From assembly GCF_002294725.1 (NCBI RefSeq), contig NZ_NSFT01000006.1, forward strand, positions 1 through 64,000: 64,000 bases of DNA. The letters are read 5' to 3'. The notes beneath the pieces were generated by a model, which saw only the letters and a list, made by a program, of their open reading frames with translations, was not told where the DNA came from and made no database searches. The stretch comes from Mesorhizobium sp. WSM4313. GTDB taxonomy: Bacteria; Pseudomonadota; Alphaproteobacteria; Rhizobiales; Rhizobiaceae. Shown one piece after another: positions 1 through 8,820 of the stretch. The stretch's first letter is position 1, and the number at the start of each line of letters is the position of its first letter. The position numbers and the translations under genes are program-made.

Positions 1-127
1 CATAGCGCTTGTATTCGCCAAAATACTTCGTGATCGCCGCCGTCAGCGACGTCTTGCCATGATCGACGTGACCGATCGTGCCAATGTTCACATGCGGCTT
101 GGTGCGCTCGAATTTACCTTTTGCCAT
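1..127 (-). CDS. tuf: Elongation factor Tu, N-terminal fragment (runs off left edge)
   Basis: EF-Tu is the GTPase that delivers aminoacyl-tRNA to the ribosome. The first 42 codons are present, beginning [20 protein letters not shown]. The P-loop (G1) GHVDHGKT lies at residues 19-26. The rest of the gene lies beyond the left edge. The start codon is the CAT at 125-127 on the plus strand, with an AAGGA-type ribosome site just upstream on the minus strand. No fusA lies upstream, so this copy is not the one following rpsL-rpsG-fusA. That suggests the second tuf copy usual in proteobacteria, which is inference. Confidence 0.96.
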   Translation of the reverse strand, partial: MAKGKFERTKPHVNIGTIGHVDHGKTSLTAAITKYFGEYKRY

Positions 128-356
128 AGTCTCTTTCCTTGGACGGCCTTGACCTTCAGTTCAGTCGAATGCGGGGCGATTAGCGACAACGGCTGAAAAA
201 CACAAGTACCTTGTGGCTGAGCGGATTCTTGCTCGACCCGAACCAATGGTCGATTTCGGTGGGATATGGCGCGGATATAGGGCCGCCGCGTGTAAAAATC
301 AAAGGCTCCGGGCTGGCCCATTGCCGCCACGACGCCGCTCTGATCTTGTTCGCCGG

Positions 357-1244
357 ATGCAGTTCATTCCATCCAATATCCGCGGCCCGCTGTTCATGAT
401 CGTCTCGACGGGGTCCTACCTCGTCAACGACACGATGATGAAGCTCGCCACCGTCGGATTGCCGCCCTATGAAGTTCTCCTGTTGCGGGGTGCTGCCGCC
501 ACGCTGTGGGGCGTGCCGCTGCTTCTGATGCTGGGCTATGCAAGGCAGATCCCGCTGCTCTTCGAGCGCAAGGTGCTGCGCCGCAACCTGTTCGAGCTGC
601 TGGCGATCCTGTGTTACGTCGTCGCTTTAGCCAACATGCAGATCGCGGATTCCACCGCGCTCGGGCAAGTCACGCCGCTCATCGTGCTGGTCGGCTCCTC
701 GATGCTGTTCGGCGAAAAGATCGGCGCTACGCGCATGGCGCTGATCGGCCTTGGCTTTGTCGGGGCGCTCATGGTCGCGCAGCCGACCATGCAGGGCATT
801 TCGGTCTATGCGCTGCTGGCGCTCGGCAACGCCGCCTTCGCGGCGGTGCGCGATATAGCCGGCCGCAAGGTGGCCGCCGAGGTGCCGGGCATGATCGTCG
901 CCATCTCCGCGGTCGTGGTGGTGCTGGTCGGCTCAGGCGCGGCGCATCTGGCGACGGAGCAATGGGTGATGCCGGAAGCACGCCATCTGCTGCTGATCGC
1001 CGGAGCCGGCCTGTTCCTGATCTTCGGCCATTTCTTCATCTTCATGGCCTACCGGGTCGGGCCGACGAGCGTGGTCGCGCCCTTTTATTACTGCTTCACC
1101 GTCTGGGCGGTGATCTCGGGGCTGCTGGTGTTCGGGCAATTCCCGAACGCGCTCGCCGTCTGCGGCATCCTGCTGGTCATGGCCAGCGGTCTCGCCATCG
1201 TCTCGCTCGACGAAAGAAAACGCCGGCTGGCCATGGTCGCCTGA
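357..1244 (+). CDS. DMT-family (EamA) drug/metabolite transporter
   Basis: An integral membrane protein of about 295 residues with some ten hydrophobic segments, such as NLFELLAILCYVVALANMQ and YRVGPTSVVAPFYYC. The layout is the duplicated EamA design of the drug/metabolite transporter superfamily (RhaT/YdcZ-like). The substrate cannot be predicted. The frame is open from a GTG at 213, but the region before 357 encodes an arginine-rich, non-membrane stretch. The ATG at 357, just before the first membrane helix, is the most likely start, with the ATG at 396 as an alternative; neither has a strong ribosome site. The gene is divergent from tuf and stands alone. Confidence 0.86.
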   Translation: MQFIPSNIRGPLFMIVSTGSYLVNDTMMKLATVGLPPYEVLLLRGAAATLWGVPLLLMLGYARQIPLLFERKVLRRNLFELLAILCYVVALANMQIADSTALGQVTPLIVLVGSSMLFGEKIGATRMALIGLGFVGALMVAQPTMQGISVYALLALGNAAFAAVRDIAGRKVAAEVPGMIVAISAVVVVLVGSGAAHLATEQWVMPEARHLLLIAGAGLFLIFGHFFIFMAYRVGPTSVVAPFYYCFTVWAVISGLLVFGQFPNALAVCGILLVMASGLAIVSLDERKRRLAMVA

Positions 1245-1315
1245 CGGCGCGCCTCCAGCCTGGGTCGACCCGACCGGGTCGACCTCCAGCAGCCTACTGG
1301 CTGTTCCCTGGCCTT

Positions 1316-1573
1316 CTACAGCGTGCGCTTGCCGGAAATCTGATGATAGGCCCAAAGCACGACGACCGAGCCGATGACGGCCACAATCAGGCTCCAGATG
1401 TTGAGACCTGTGACACCCGCCGAGCCGAAGGCGCTGAAGATCAGCCCGCCGACGACGGCGCCGACAATGCCGAGCACGATGTCCATGATCATGCCCTGGC
1501 CGGTCTTGTTGACGATCTTGCTGCCGATGAACCCGGCGATAAGGCCGAGAATGATCCAACTGATAATGCCCAT
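1316..1573 (-). CDS. GlsB/YeaQ/YmgE-family small membrane protein
   Basis: An 85-residue, very hydrophobic protein starting MGIISWIILGLIAGFIGSKI, with three glycine-rich membrane helices. Length, the IISWIILGLIAGFI opening and the GIVGAVVGGLI middle match the transglycosylase-associated/GlsB family, a stress-induced inner-membrane family whose biochemical role is unproven. A GGAGG ribosome site precedes the ATG. It is convergent with the transporter on its left. Confidence 0.88.
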   Translation of the reverse strand: MGIISWIILGLIAGFIGSKIVNKTGQGMIMDIVLGIVGAVVGGLIFSAFGSAGVTGLNIWSLIVAVIGSVVVLWAYHQISGKRTL

Positions 1574-1702
1574 AATTCCCTCCTAATTTCCCCGCCTAGT
1601 CATCATGGTCATATGATTGGCAAAAGCTCAAGACAGCTTGAAATTCCGCCCGTTTGCGCCATTGTGGGGCCGGGCGGGCTCGGCTGGATAAGGAGAGCCA
1701 CG

Positions 1703-2158
1703 ATGGGCCTTTTCGACAATGCCGTTCCGGGCGGCAACATCACCAAACCCCTGATGATCGCGCTCGGCGCGCTTTTGGTCGGCAAGATGCTGAGCGGCAG
1801 AAGCGAAGAGGCGGCCGCGCCGCAAGCGCCGGCGCCGACGCCTGCGGGAACCGACGCGTCCGCCGATGGCGGCCTGCTCGGCGGTCTCGGCGGCCTGCTC
1901 GACAAGCTCAAGGATGCCGGCCACGGCAATGTCGCCGACTCCTGGGTCGGCACCGGCCAGAACCAGCCGATCAACCCGGGTGATCTCGGCTCGGCGCTCG
2001 GGCCGGCGGTGATCCGCGAGATCGCGCAGCGCACAGGCATGAACGAGCAGGAGTTGCTGCAACAGCTCTCCACGGCGCTGCCCGGCATCGTCGACAAGCT
2101 GACGCCGAACGGCCAGATCCCGCAGCACCATCAGGTCGTTTCCGCTTTCAACAGCTAA
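1703..2158 (+). CDS. YidB-family protein (DUF937)
   Basis: A 151-residue protein. A short N-terminal hydrophobic stretch (TKPLMIALGALLVGKML) is followed by an Ala/Pro linker, a GGLLGGLGGLLDKL glycine-rich helix and a C-terminal DUF937 domain ending in LSTALPGIVDKLTPNGQIP. The domain containing VADSWVGTGQNQPI is typical of YidB proteins, which are of unknown function. The longer open frame to the left is a shadow of the transporter. The ATG at 1703 has an AAGGAGA ribosome site at 1690-1696. Confidence 0.85.
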   Translation: MGLFDNAVPGGNITKPLMIALGALLVGKMLSGRSEEAAAPQAPAPTPAGTDASADGGLLGGLGGLLDKLKDAGHGNVADSWVGTGQNQPINPGDLGSALGPAVIREIAQRTGMNEQELLQQLSTALPGIVDKLTPNGQIPQHHQVVSAFNS

Positions 2159-2226
2159 GCGGGCTGGATGAAATGGAAACGCTGCGCGTCTCGGCGCGCG
2201 GCGTTTCTTGTGCGAACCGGTTGCAG

Positions 2227-2739
2227 CTATGCTTTGAAACCGTCAACGTCGATTAGTTCGATGACATTGTGAGGATCAGCACGTAGTACGTTGATAACCG
2301 CCAACCATATACGATGTGCTGTTTCGTACCATCTATGAGTAGCCTCGAAGTCCAGCGACTCTAGCCTGGAGTGGCCGACGCCGTCAGGTGATACCCCGAA
2401 GTGTCGACAGGCGTCATAGATATTAATGAATTTGTCGAATTCGTCCGCACTGACGTCCATCACGCCATGCTGCGCTACAAATCGCCTCCAGATGACTTTT
2501 GGGCTGGCAACCCTCCCGGCCAGCGGCGCTGGATCATTCTGACCAAGCAACTGAGACACGCTCAGACCCAAGGTAGCGACAATGAAAACGCATCGTTCGA
2601 CTAGATTTTCGGTAGCTTCCTTGTCCTGCAAATAATTTGCGGCGAGTTCATCCCAATAGCGTCGAGCTTGCCGCAACGCATACAGCTGGAGGTTGGTGCT
2701 AGCGGTTCCGTCCGTGTTTATCGAATAATATGGTCTCAT
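2227..2739 (-). CDS. Hypothetical protein, orphan and compositionally atypical
   Basis: A 170-residue soluble protein starting MRPYYSINTDGTASTNLQLY and rich in aromatic residues (RHFGVSPDG, ATHRWYETAHRIW). I do not recognise a family and see no signal peptide or membrane helix. Codon use is visibly less GC-rich than that of its neighbours. The ATG at 2739 is preferred; an upstream ATG at 2781 would add 14 residues. It sits just past the 3' end of the tRNA-Gly gene, the usual integration side for mobile DNA, but no integrase or duplicated tRNA end is visible. It may be a remnant of an island. Confidence 0.6.
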   Translation of the reverse strand: MRPYYSINTDGTASTNLQLYALRQARRYWDELAANYLQDKEATENLVERCVFIVATLGLSVSQLLGQNDPAPLAGRVASPKVIWRRFVAQHGVMDVSADEFDKFINIYDACRHFGVSPDGVGHSRLESLDFEATHRWYETAHRIWLAVINVLRADPHNVIELIDVDGFKA

Positions 2740-2806
2740 CGCCCGGCGATCCCTGAACCAGCGGTGCCAAGTAGGAAGCAACTTTCGGGACTTCTAGAGG
2801 CTTATC

Positions 2807-2880
2807 TGGAGCGGGTAGCGGGAATCGAACCCGCATATTCAGCTTGGAAGGCTGCTGCTCTACCACTGAGCTATACCCGC
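2807..2880 (-). tRNA. tRNA-Gly (anticodon TCC)
   Basis: A complete cloverleaf on the minus strand. The acceptor arm GCGGGTA pairs with TACCCGC, and T plus an encoded CCA follows. The D arm is GCTCAGTGGTAGAGC, the anticodon loop is CTTCCAA with anticodon TCC, and the T loop contains GGTTCGATTCC. It reads GGA glycine codons. It lies 88 bp downstream of tRNA-Tyr on the same strand, so the two may be co-transcribed. Confidence 0.97.
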
Positions 2881-2968
2881 GCCTTGCACTGAGGTACCGG
2901 ATTCCCCCGAAAAGCGCCATGCACTTTCGGGTCCGAGACTTTTCGTTTCAGGGCTTCCGGGCCGGCAG

Positions 2969-3053
2969 TGGTGGAGAGGGTTGGATTCGAACCAACGTAG
3001 GCTAAGCCAACGGATTTACAGTCCGTCCCCTTTAACCACTCGGGCACCTCTCC
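2969..3053 (-). tRNA. tRNA-Tyr (anticodon GTA)
   Basis: An 85-nt class II tRNA on the minus strand. The acceptor stem GGAGAGG pairs with CCTCTCC, and A plus an encoded CCA follows. The anticodon stem-loop is GGACTGTAAATCC with anticodon GTA, the long variable arm is GTTGGCTTAGCCTAC, and the T arm is GGTTCGAATCC. tRNA-Tyr with a long variable arm is the normal bacterial form. Confidence 0.97.
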
Positions 3054-3252
3054 AGTCTGCCGCCGGAGCCATGCAACGAGGCATTTCCGCCGATCCGGAG
3101 CCCGAGTAAGATCTTCTCCGAAATCAGCGAAGCGCCTTATGGCGGCAAGGCCGGTGGGTGTCAACCGGCGCGGCCAGGGTTTTTCGAGGATGTTCGGCAT
3201 TCATTTGGCCAGCCCATATCCTTAGCCGGACGGGACGGCTATAGAGGCCGCC

Positions 3253-4116
3253 ATGAGCAACGATAAAAGCAACAAGTCCGGCTCGCGCAAGGACACCCAC
3301 TACGCCAAGCTGAGGCGCGCGCATCGCGACCAGAAGGCGGGCGGGGCGCCGGCATTCCGGCCGCGCCAACCGGTGCCGCCGGGCGAGGCTGCCGCCGACG
3401 GGCTGGTGCGGCTTTACGGCCTGCATACGGTGCGGGCCGCGCTCGACAATCCGCGGCGCAAGATCAGGACGATGCTGGTGACGCGCAACGCCGCTGAGCG
3501 GCTTTCGATCGGCGATCTTGCCGCCCTGCCCTTCCAAGCCGAGCTTGTCGAGCCGAAGGACATCGACAGGATCACCGGGTCTGATGCGGTGCATCAAGGC
3601 GTGCTGATCGAGGCCGAGCCGCTCAAGCCGAAGCGTCTCGACGCGCTCGGCGACACAAAGCTGGTGCTGGTGCTCGACCAGGTGACGGACCCGCACAATG
3701 TCGGCGCGATCCTGCGCTCCGCCGTCGCCTTCGGTGCCGGCGCGCTGATCACCACCGCCCGCCACAGCCCGCAGGAATCGGGCGTGCTGGCGAAATCCGC
3801 CTCCGGCGCGCTGGAGCATATCGACCAGATCGAGGTGAAGAACCTCGCCGACGCCCTGGGGCAGCTGCACGACGCCGGCTTCCAGACCATCGGACTCGAT
3901 TCGGAAGGACCGGCCGAGCTCGAGCAGACCTTCGACAGCGATAAAATCGCGCTGGTGCTGGGCGCGGAAGGCAAGGGCCTGCGCCAGAAAACCCGCGAGA
4001 CGGTGACGGCACTGGCCCGCCTCGACATGCCCGGCGCCATCCACTCGCTGAACGTATCGAATGCGGCGGCAGTGAGCCTTTATGCGGCGAGGAAATTCAT
4101 AGCGAGTAGGGAGTAG
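3253..4116 (+). CDS. rlmB: 23S rRNA (guanosine-2'-O)-methyltransferase RlmB-type (SpoU/TrmH family)
   Basis: A SAM-dependent SPOUT methyltransferase of 287 residues, expected to methylate G2251 of 23S rRNA. The first 50 residues are a basic, disordered extension. A substrate-binding domain (LVRLYGLHTVRAALDN) follows, then the knotted catalytic domain. Motif 1 is DQVTDPHNVGAILRSA (142-157), motif 2 is LGAEGKGLRQKTRE, and motif 3 is HSLNVSNAAAVSLY near the end. The last residues and the stop codon (IASRE then TAG) are encoded inside an intergenic inverted repeat. The same repeat ends the convergent glxR gene with the same five residues. Confidence 0.93.
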   Translation: MSNDKSNKSGSRKDTHYAKLRRAHRDQKAGGAPAFRPRQPVPPGEAAADGLVRLYGLHTVRAALDNPRRKIRTMLVTRNAAERLSIGDLAALPFQAELVEPKDIDRITGSDAVHQGVLIEAEPLKPKRLDALGDTKLVLVLDQVTDPHNVGAILRSAVAFGAGALITTARHSPQESGVLAKSASGALEHIDQIEVKNLADALGQLHDAGFQTIGLDSEGPAELEQTFDSDKIALVLGAEGKGLRQKTRETVTALARLDMPGAIHSLNVSNAAAVSLYAARKFIASRE

Positions 4117-4193
4117 CGAATAGCGAATAGCGAATATTCGGGACACGATCCTTCGGCCCCGCACCCCCCTATTCGCTACTCCCTACTCGCTAT
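4099..4193. repeat. Inverted repeat of the TAGCGAATAG family spanning two convergent gene ends
   Basis: Two arms of 25 bp, 4099-4123 and 4169-4193, are perfect reverse complements. They are built from tandem units of GCGAATAGCGA(G/A)TAG type. The left arm contains the stop codon of rlmB, and the right arm the stop codon of glxR. The loop is GC-rich (GGCCCCGCACCCC). A diverged second copy lies at 10376-10466. This looks like a Rhizobiales small intergenic (REP-like) element. Confidence 0.85.
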
Positions 4194-5084
4194 TCGCTCC
4201 TTCGCCACTTCATGCCCCGCCATCCGCTCCAGCGCCCTGACCAGCGCGGAGTGATCCTCCTTGGCGCCGCCATTGGCGGCGCAGGAATTGAACAGCTGCT
4301 GCGTGGTCGAGGTGTTGGGTAGCGATACGCCGAGCGCCTTCGCCCCTTCCAGCGCCAGGTTGAGGTCCTTCTGGTGCAGTTCGATGCGGAAGCCGGGCGC
4401 GAAGGTGCGCTTGATCATGCGCTCGCCATGCACTTCGAGGATGCGCGAGGCGGCGAGCCCGCCCATCAACGCCTGCCTGACCTTGGCCGGATCGGCGCCG
4501 GCCTTCGAGGCGAAGACCAGCGCTTCGCCGACGGCTTCGATGGTGAGCGCCACAACGATCTGGTTGGCGACCTTAGTGGTCTGGCCGACGCCGTTCGGTC
4601 CGACCAGCGTGATGTTTTTGCCCATCTTCTCGAACACCGGCCTGGCGCGCTCGAAGGCCTTTTCCTCGCCGCCGACCATGATGGTGAGCGAGGCCGCCTT
4701 GGCGCCGACCTCACCGCCCGACACCGGCGCGTCGAGATAGTCGCAGCCGAGTTCGTTGATCTTTTTGGCGAATTCCTTGGTGGCGATCGGCGAGATCGAG
4801 CTCATGTCGATGACGAGCTTGCCCTTGGTCAAGCCGGAGGCGACGCCGTTCTCGCCGAATAGCACGTCCGCCACCTGGGGCGTGTCCGGCACCATGGTGA
4901 TGATGATGTCGGCGGCCTTCGCCACCGCGTTGTGGCCAGAAACGGTCTTCAGCCCTTTGGCGATCAGGTCAGCAGACGGCTTGGAGCGATGGTCGCTGGC
5001 GACGACCGTGTAGCCGGCATCGAGAAGATGGCCCGCCATCGGCGCGCCCATGATGCCGAGGCCGATGAAGCCGATGGTGTCCAT
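4176..5084 (-). CDS. glxR: 2-hydroxy-3-oxopropionate (tartronate semialdehyde) reductase
   Basis: A beta-hydroxyacid dehydrogenase of 302 residues that reduces tartronate semialdehyde to glycerate with NAD(P)H. The Rossmann motif GLGIMG is at residues 8-13. The substrate-binding DAPVSGGEVGA and the catalytic segment TTKVANQIV (Lys and Asn) are present, and the C-terminal helical domain is complete. The ATG at 5084 follows GACGGAGAACAAC; the longer frame to 5156 reads through an intergenic repeat. It is the third gene of the leftward gcl-hyi-glxR operon, after a repeat hairpin. Its last five residues (IASRE) and stop come from the 4099-4193 repeat. The garR paralogue is an alternative name. 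Confidence 0.9.
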   Translation of the reverse strand: MDTIGFIGLGIMGAPMAGHLLDAGYTVVASDHRSKPSADLIAKGLKTVSGHNAVAKAADIIITMVPDTPQVADVLFGENGVASGLTKGKLVIDMSSISPIATKEFAKKINELGCDYLDAPVSGGEVGAKAASLTIMVGGEEKAFERARPVFEKMGKNITLVGPNGVGQTTKVANQIVVALTIEAVGEALVFASKAGADPAKVRQALMGGLAASRILEVHGERMIKRTFAPGFRIELHQKDLNLALEGAKALGVSLPNTSTTQQLFNSCAANGGAKEDHSALVRALERMAGHEVAKERIASRE

Positions 5085-5125
5085 GTTGTTCTCCGTCGTA
5101 ATGTCGAGGTCGCGTTCCTTCGCGC

Positions 5126-5189
5126 CCCCCTCTGGCCTGCCGGCCATCTCCCCCACAGGTGGGGAGATTGGCAGCTTCGCCGCAGGCTC
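5126..5189. repeat. Intergenic hairpin repeat (CATCTCCCCC type) between hyi and glxR
   Basis: CTGCCGGCCATCTCCCCCAC is followed by a near-complementary GTGGGGAGATTGGCAG, giving a strong hairpin of about 16 bp with a tiny loop. The motif resembles a dispersed element of Mesorhizobium and relatives (recalled from memory). It begins right after the hyi stop codon and lies inside the operon, so it could act as an mRNA stabiliser or partial terminator before glxR. Confidence 0.7.
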
Positions 5190-5987
5190 TTAAGCCGCCG
5201 CGCTCCCCTGCCCGGCGAATTCCTTGAACCAGCCGAGCCCGGCCTCGGTGCCTGCTTTCGGCTTGTATTCGGCGCCGATCCAGCCGGAATAGCCGAGGCG
5301 GTCGATGTGGTTGCAGAGGAAGGGATAATTGATCTCGCCCGTCCCCGGCTCGTGACGGCCGGGATTGTCCGCAAGCTGGATGTGCGCGATGCGGCCGAGG
5401 TTGGCCTCGATTGTACGGGCGAGATCCCCCTCCATGATCTGCATGTGGTAGATGTCGTATTGCAGGAAGATATTCTTCGAGCCGACGCGATCGATCAGCG
5501 CCAGAGCCTGGTCGGAATAGTTCAGGAAGAAGCCCGGGATGTCGCGGGTGTTGATCGGCTCGATCAGCAGCCTGATGCCGGCCTGCTCCAGCTTCTCGGC
5601 CGCGAAGGCGAGGTTTTCGGCAAAGACGTCTCCCAGCGCCGTGCGGTCGGCGCCCTGCGGCGCGATGCCGGCAAGACAGTTGATCTGCTCGCAGCCCAGC
5701 GCACGGGCGTAGGTGATCGCCTTGGCGACGCCCTGGCGGAATTCCGGCACGCGGTCCGGCAGCACGGCAATCCCGCGTTCGCCCTTCGCCCAGTCGCCGG
5801 CCGGCAGATTGAACAGAACCTGTGTCAGGCCGTTCTTCTTCAGTCGCGCCGCCACGACATCCGGGGCATGCTCATACGGGCCGATATATTCGACGCCCTT
5901 GAAGCCGGCGCGGGCGGCGGCATCGAAACGATCGAGGAACTCGTGCTCGCCAAAGAGCATCGAAAGATTGGCTGAAAAACGCGGCAT
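5190..5987 (-). CDS. hyi: Hydroxypyruvate isomerase
   Basis: A 265-residue TIM-barrel protein of the xylose isomerase-like family, interconverting tartronate semialdehyde and hydroxypyruvate. It starts MPRFSANLSMLFGEHEFLDR. The conserved acidic and histidine segments LLIEPINTRDIPGF, YDIYHMQIMEGD and HIQLADNPGRHEPGTGEINY carry the metal and catalytic residues. The start at 5987 has an AAGGAG ribosome site. The gene follows gcl by 26 bp, as in the glyoxylate operons of enterobacteria. Confidence 0.93.
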   Translation of the reverse strand: MPRFSANLSMLFGEHEFLDRFDAAARAGFKGVEYIGPYEHAPDVVAARLKKNGLTQVLFNLPAGDWAKGERGIAVLPDRVPEFRQGVAKAITYARALGCEQINCLAGIAPQGADRTALGDVFAENLAFAAEKLEQAGIRLLIEPINTRDIPGFFLNYSDQALALIDRVGSKNIFLQYDIYHMQIMEGDLARTIEANLGRIAHIQLADNPGRHEPGTGEINYPFLCNHIDRLGYSGWIGAEYKPKAGTEAGLGWFKEFAGQGSAAA

Positions 5988-6013
5988 TCTTTTTCTCCTT
6001 CGTCCGCCTGAAC

Positions 6014-7795
6014 TCAATCCAACATCATGATGGCCGTCGGCGCATCCTCGTTGCGCTCGGCAAGCTCCTCGAATTCGGTGACCTTGTCGATTTCCGTGCC
6101 CATGGAAATGTTGGTGACGCGCTCGAGGATGAATTCGAGGACGACCGGAACCTGGTGCTCCTTCATCAGCCGCTGCGCCTCCTTGAACGCGCCGGCGAAT
6201 TCCTCAGGCTTCTTCACGCGGACCGCCTTGCACCCCATCGCCTCCGCCACCGCGACATGATCGACGCCGTAGCCCGCCTCCGGATCGCCTGCACGGTTGA
6301 CGTTCTCGAAGGCGAGGCTCACCTCATAATCCATCGAGAAGCCGCGCTGCGCCTGGCGTATGAGGCCGAGATAGGCGTTGTTCACGACGACGTGGATGTA
6401 AGGCAGCTTGTGCTGGGCACCGACTGCCAGTTCCTCGATCATGAACTGAAAATCATAGTCGCCGGAAAGCGCGACGATGTCGCGATCCGGATCGGCGGCG
6501 CGCACGCCGAGCGCCGCCGGCAGCGTCCAGCCGAGCGGGCCGGCCTGGCCGCAGTTGATCCAGTTGCGCGGCTTGTAGACATGCAGGAACTGCGCGCCGG
6601 CGATCTGCGACAGGCCGATCGTGGTGACATAGGTGGTGTCGCGGGCAAACGCCTTGTTCATCTCCTCATAGACGCGCTGCGGCTTCAGCGGCACCTGCTC
6701 GAAATGCGTCTTGCGCTTCATGGTCTTCTTGCGCTGCTGGCACTCCTTCGCCCAGCCCGACCAGTCGCGCAGCTTGCCGGCCGTGCGCCATTCGGTGGCG
6801 ACGTCGAGCAGGATCTTCAGCGCGGCGCCCGCATCCGAGACGAGGCCTAGATCCGGCGCGAAGACACGGCCGATCTGCGTCGGCTCGATGTCGACATGAA
6901 TGAATTTTTTCCCCTTGGTGTAGACGTCGACCGAGCCGGTGTGGCGGTTGGCCCAGCGGTTGCCGATGCCGAAGACGAAGTCCGCCTCAAGCATCGTCGC
7001 ATTGCCGTAGCGGTGCGACGTCTGCAGGCCGCACATGCCGGCCATCAGCCGGTGGTCGTCGGGGATCGCGCCCCAGCCCATCAGCGTCGGGATGACCGGC
7101 ACGCCGGTGACTTCCGCGAACTCGATCAAAAGATCGGAAGCGTCGGCGTTGATGATGCCGCCGCCGGCGACGATCAGCGGCTTTTCAGTCTCGTTGAGCA
7201 TCGCCAGGGCCTTCTCGGCCTGGGCACGCGTTATCGCCGGCTTGAAGGCAGCGAGCGGCTCATAGGCGTCGATGTCGAATTCGATCTCGGCAAGCTGCAC
7301 GTCGACCGGCAGGTCGACCAGAACCGGCCCGGGCCGCGAGGAGCGCATCAGATGGAAGGCCTTCTGTAGCGTCATCGGCACCAGATAGGGCTCCATGACG
7401 GTGACGGCCCATTTGGCGACCGGTGCGGCGATCGAAGCGATGTCGACGGCCTGGAAATCCTCCTTGTTGAGGCGCGCGCGGGGAGCTTGACCAGTTATGC
7501 ATAAGATCGGAATCGAATCCGCCGATGCCGAATAGAGGCCGGTGATCATGTCGGTGCCGGCCGGACCTGAGGTGCCGATGCAAAGGCCGATATTGCCGGC
7601 CTTGGCCCGCGTATAGCCTTCAGCCATGTGCGAGGCGCCTTCGACATGGCGCGCCAGCACATGGCGGATGGTGCCGCGCGCCTTCAGCGCCGAATAGAGC
7701 GGGTTGATCGCCGCGCCCGGCACGCCGAAGGCATTGGTGATGCCTTCCTTTTCGAGAACGAGAACCGCAGCGTCGACAGCGCGCATCCTGGCCAT
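6014..7795 (-). CDS. gcl: Glyoxylate carboligase (tartronate-semialdehyde synthase)
   Basis: A ThDP-dependent enzyme that condenses two glyoxylates to tartronate semialdehyde and CO2. At 593 residues it equals the E. coli enzyme. It starts [20 protein letters not shown]. The family segments [27 protein letters not shown] and the ThDP/Mg motif GDYDF...VVVNNAYLG are all present. The ATG at 7795 follows GGAGG; the frame continues upstream to 7828 without a better start. It is the first gene of gcl-hyi-glxR, divergent from an IclR-family regulator. The shared intergenic region holds A/T-rich operator-like repeats. Confidence 0.96.
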   Translation of the reverse strand: MARMRAVDAAVLVLEKEGITNAFGVPGAAINPLYSALKARGTIRHVLARHVEGASHMAEGYTRAKAGNIGLCIGTSGPAGTDMITGLYSASADSIPILCITGQAPRARLNKEDFQAVDIASIAAPVAKWAVTVMEPYLVPMTLQKAFHLMRSSRPGPVLVDLPVDVQLAEIEFDIDAYEPLAAFKPAITRAQAEKALAMLNETEKPLIVAGGGIINADASDLLIEFAEVTGVPVIPTLMGWGAIPDDHRLMAGMCGLQTSHRYGNATMLEADFVFGIGNRWANRHTGSVDVYTKGKKFIHVDIEPTQIGRVFAPDLGLVSDAGAALKILLDVATEWRTAGKLRDWSGWAKECQQRKKTMKRKTHFEQVPLKPQRVYEEMNKAFARDTTYVTTIGLSQIAGAQFLHVYKPRNWINCGQAGPLGWTLPAALGVRAADPDRDIVALSGDYDFQFMIEELAVGAQHKLPYIHVVVNNAYLGLIRQAQRGFSMDYEVSLAFENVNRAGDPEAGYGVDHVAVAEAMGCKAVRVKKPEEFAGAFKEAQRLMKEHQVPVVLEFILERVTNISMGTEIDKVTEFEELAERNEDAPTAIMMLD

Positions 7796-7842
7796 GGCAA
7801 GCCTCCATTTCGTTGGTTGGCTTGACAATGCCAGTGTGCGTT

Positions 7843-7963
7843 CGATTTTTCAATTTTTTCAGAATATTTTTTCATTTCTAGAAAACCGCTGTTATGGGCT
7901 GATTTCGCTTCACTTTTCCTTTTCCAAAAAATCGCTCATGGCCACTACTGAAAAACTTTTTCA
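7843..7963. promoter_or_regulatory. Operator-like A/T-rich repeats between gcl and the IclR gene
   Basis: Three TTTTTCA copies lie at about 7846-7875 within a run that also carries GAAAA. A perfect 15-bp palindrome TGAAAAACTTTTTCA lies at 7949-7963. The stretch is strongly A/T-rich in a GC-rich genome. IclR-family proteins bind palindromic sites in divergent promoters, so these are candidate sites for control of both genes. Binding is inference. Confidence 0.55.
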
Positions 7964-7989
7964 TTGCATTCGATGTCAAATCGGCGAGA

Positions 7990-8820
7990 ATGGCCGGTAT
8001 GGAAACGACGGAAAAACGCCAGCGCGGCCGGCCGCGCGCCTTCAACGGCCCATCCGAAGCGGCCTCGGTGCAGTCGCTCGACCGGGCGCTGCGGATCCTG
8101 GCCATCGTCGCCGAGGCCAGCGGCTTGTCGCTGAGCGAGATCGCGGCGCAAAGCGGCATTGCCGCCTCGACCGCCTACCGCATGCTGACGACGCTGGAAA
8201 ACCACGGCATGGTCGAGTTCGATACGACCGATCAGCTCTGGTCGGTCGGCGTCGAGACCTACCGCATGGGCGCAGCCTTCCTGCGCCGGCGCAAGCTGGT
8301 CGACCGCGCCCGCATCGTCATGCAGGAATTGATGGAAAAGACCGGCGAGACCGCCAATCTCGGCGTCGCCGAGGACGATTGCGTCGTCTTCGTCAGCCAG
8401 GTCGAGACGCACCAGGCGATCCGCGCCTTTTTCCGGCCGGGCACGCGCAGCCCGTTTCATGCTTCCGGCATCGGCAAGGCGGTGCTGGCGCATCTCGAGC
8501 CCGAACGGGTCGCGGCAATCCTGCGCAAGGCGGGCCTGCAGCGCTACACCGACAAGACGCTTTCCGACATCTCGGCGCTTGCCCATGATCTGGCCGTTAT
8601 CAAGCATCGCGGCTGGTCGGTTGACGACGAGGAGCGCCACCCCGGCATGCGCTGCGTGGCCGCCGCCATCTTCAACGAGTTCGGCGAGGCGCTCGGCGGC
8701 GTTTCGGTGTCCGGACCGACGGTGCGGGTCACGCCTGAGCGGCTGGCCGAGATCGGTCCGCTGGTGCGCGACGCCGCGGTCGAGGTGACGAAGATGATCG
8801 GCGGCGTGAAAGCCTACTAG
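7990..8820 (+). CDS. IclR-family transcriptional regulator, probably of the glyoxylate operon
   Basis: A 276-residue regulator. The winged helix-turn-helix lies at about residues 28-90 (SLDRALRILAIVAEASG, LSLSEIAAQSGIAASTAYRM). The C-terminal effector domain follows, with FHASGIGKAVLAHL and the typical ending GVSVSGPTVRV. Starting points are the GTG-free ATG at 7990 or the ATG at 7999. It is divergent from gcl; by analogy with AllR and BhcR, glyoxylate is the likely effector, which is inference. The TAG stop overlaps the first bases of an intergenic repeat (TAGAGCG). Confidence 0.88.
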   Translation: MAGMETTEKRQRGRPRAFNGPSEAASVQSLDRALRILAIVAEASGLSLSEIAAQSGIAASTAYRMLTTLENHGMVEFDTTDQLWSVGVETYRMGAAFLRRRKLVDRARIVMQELMEKTGETANLGVAEDDCVVFVSQVETHQAIRAFFRPGTRSPFHASGIGKAVLAHLEPERVAAILRKAGLQRYTDKTLSDISALAHDLAVIKHRGWSVDDEERHPGMRCVAAAIFNEFGEALGGVSVSGPTVRVTPERLAEIGPLVRDAAVEVTKMIGGVKAY

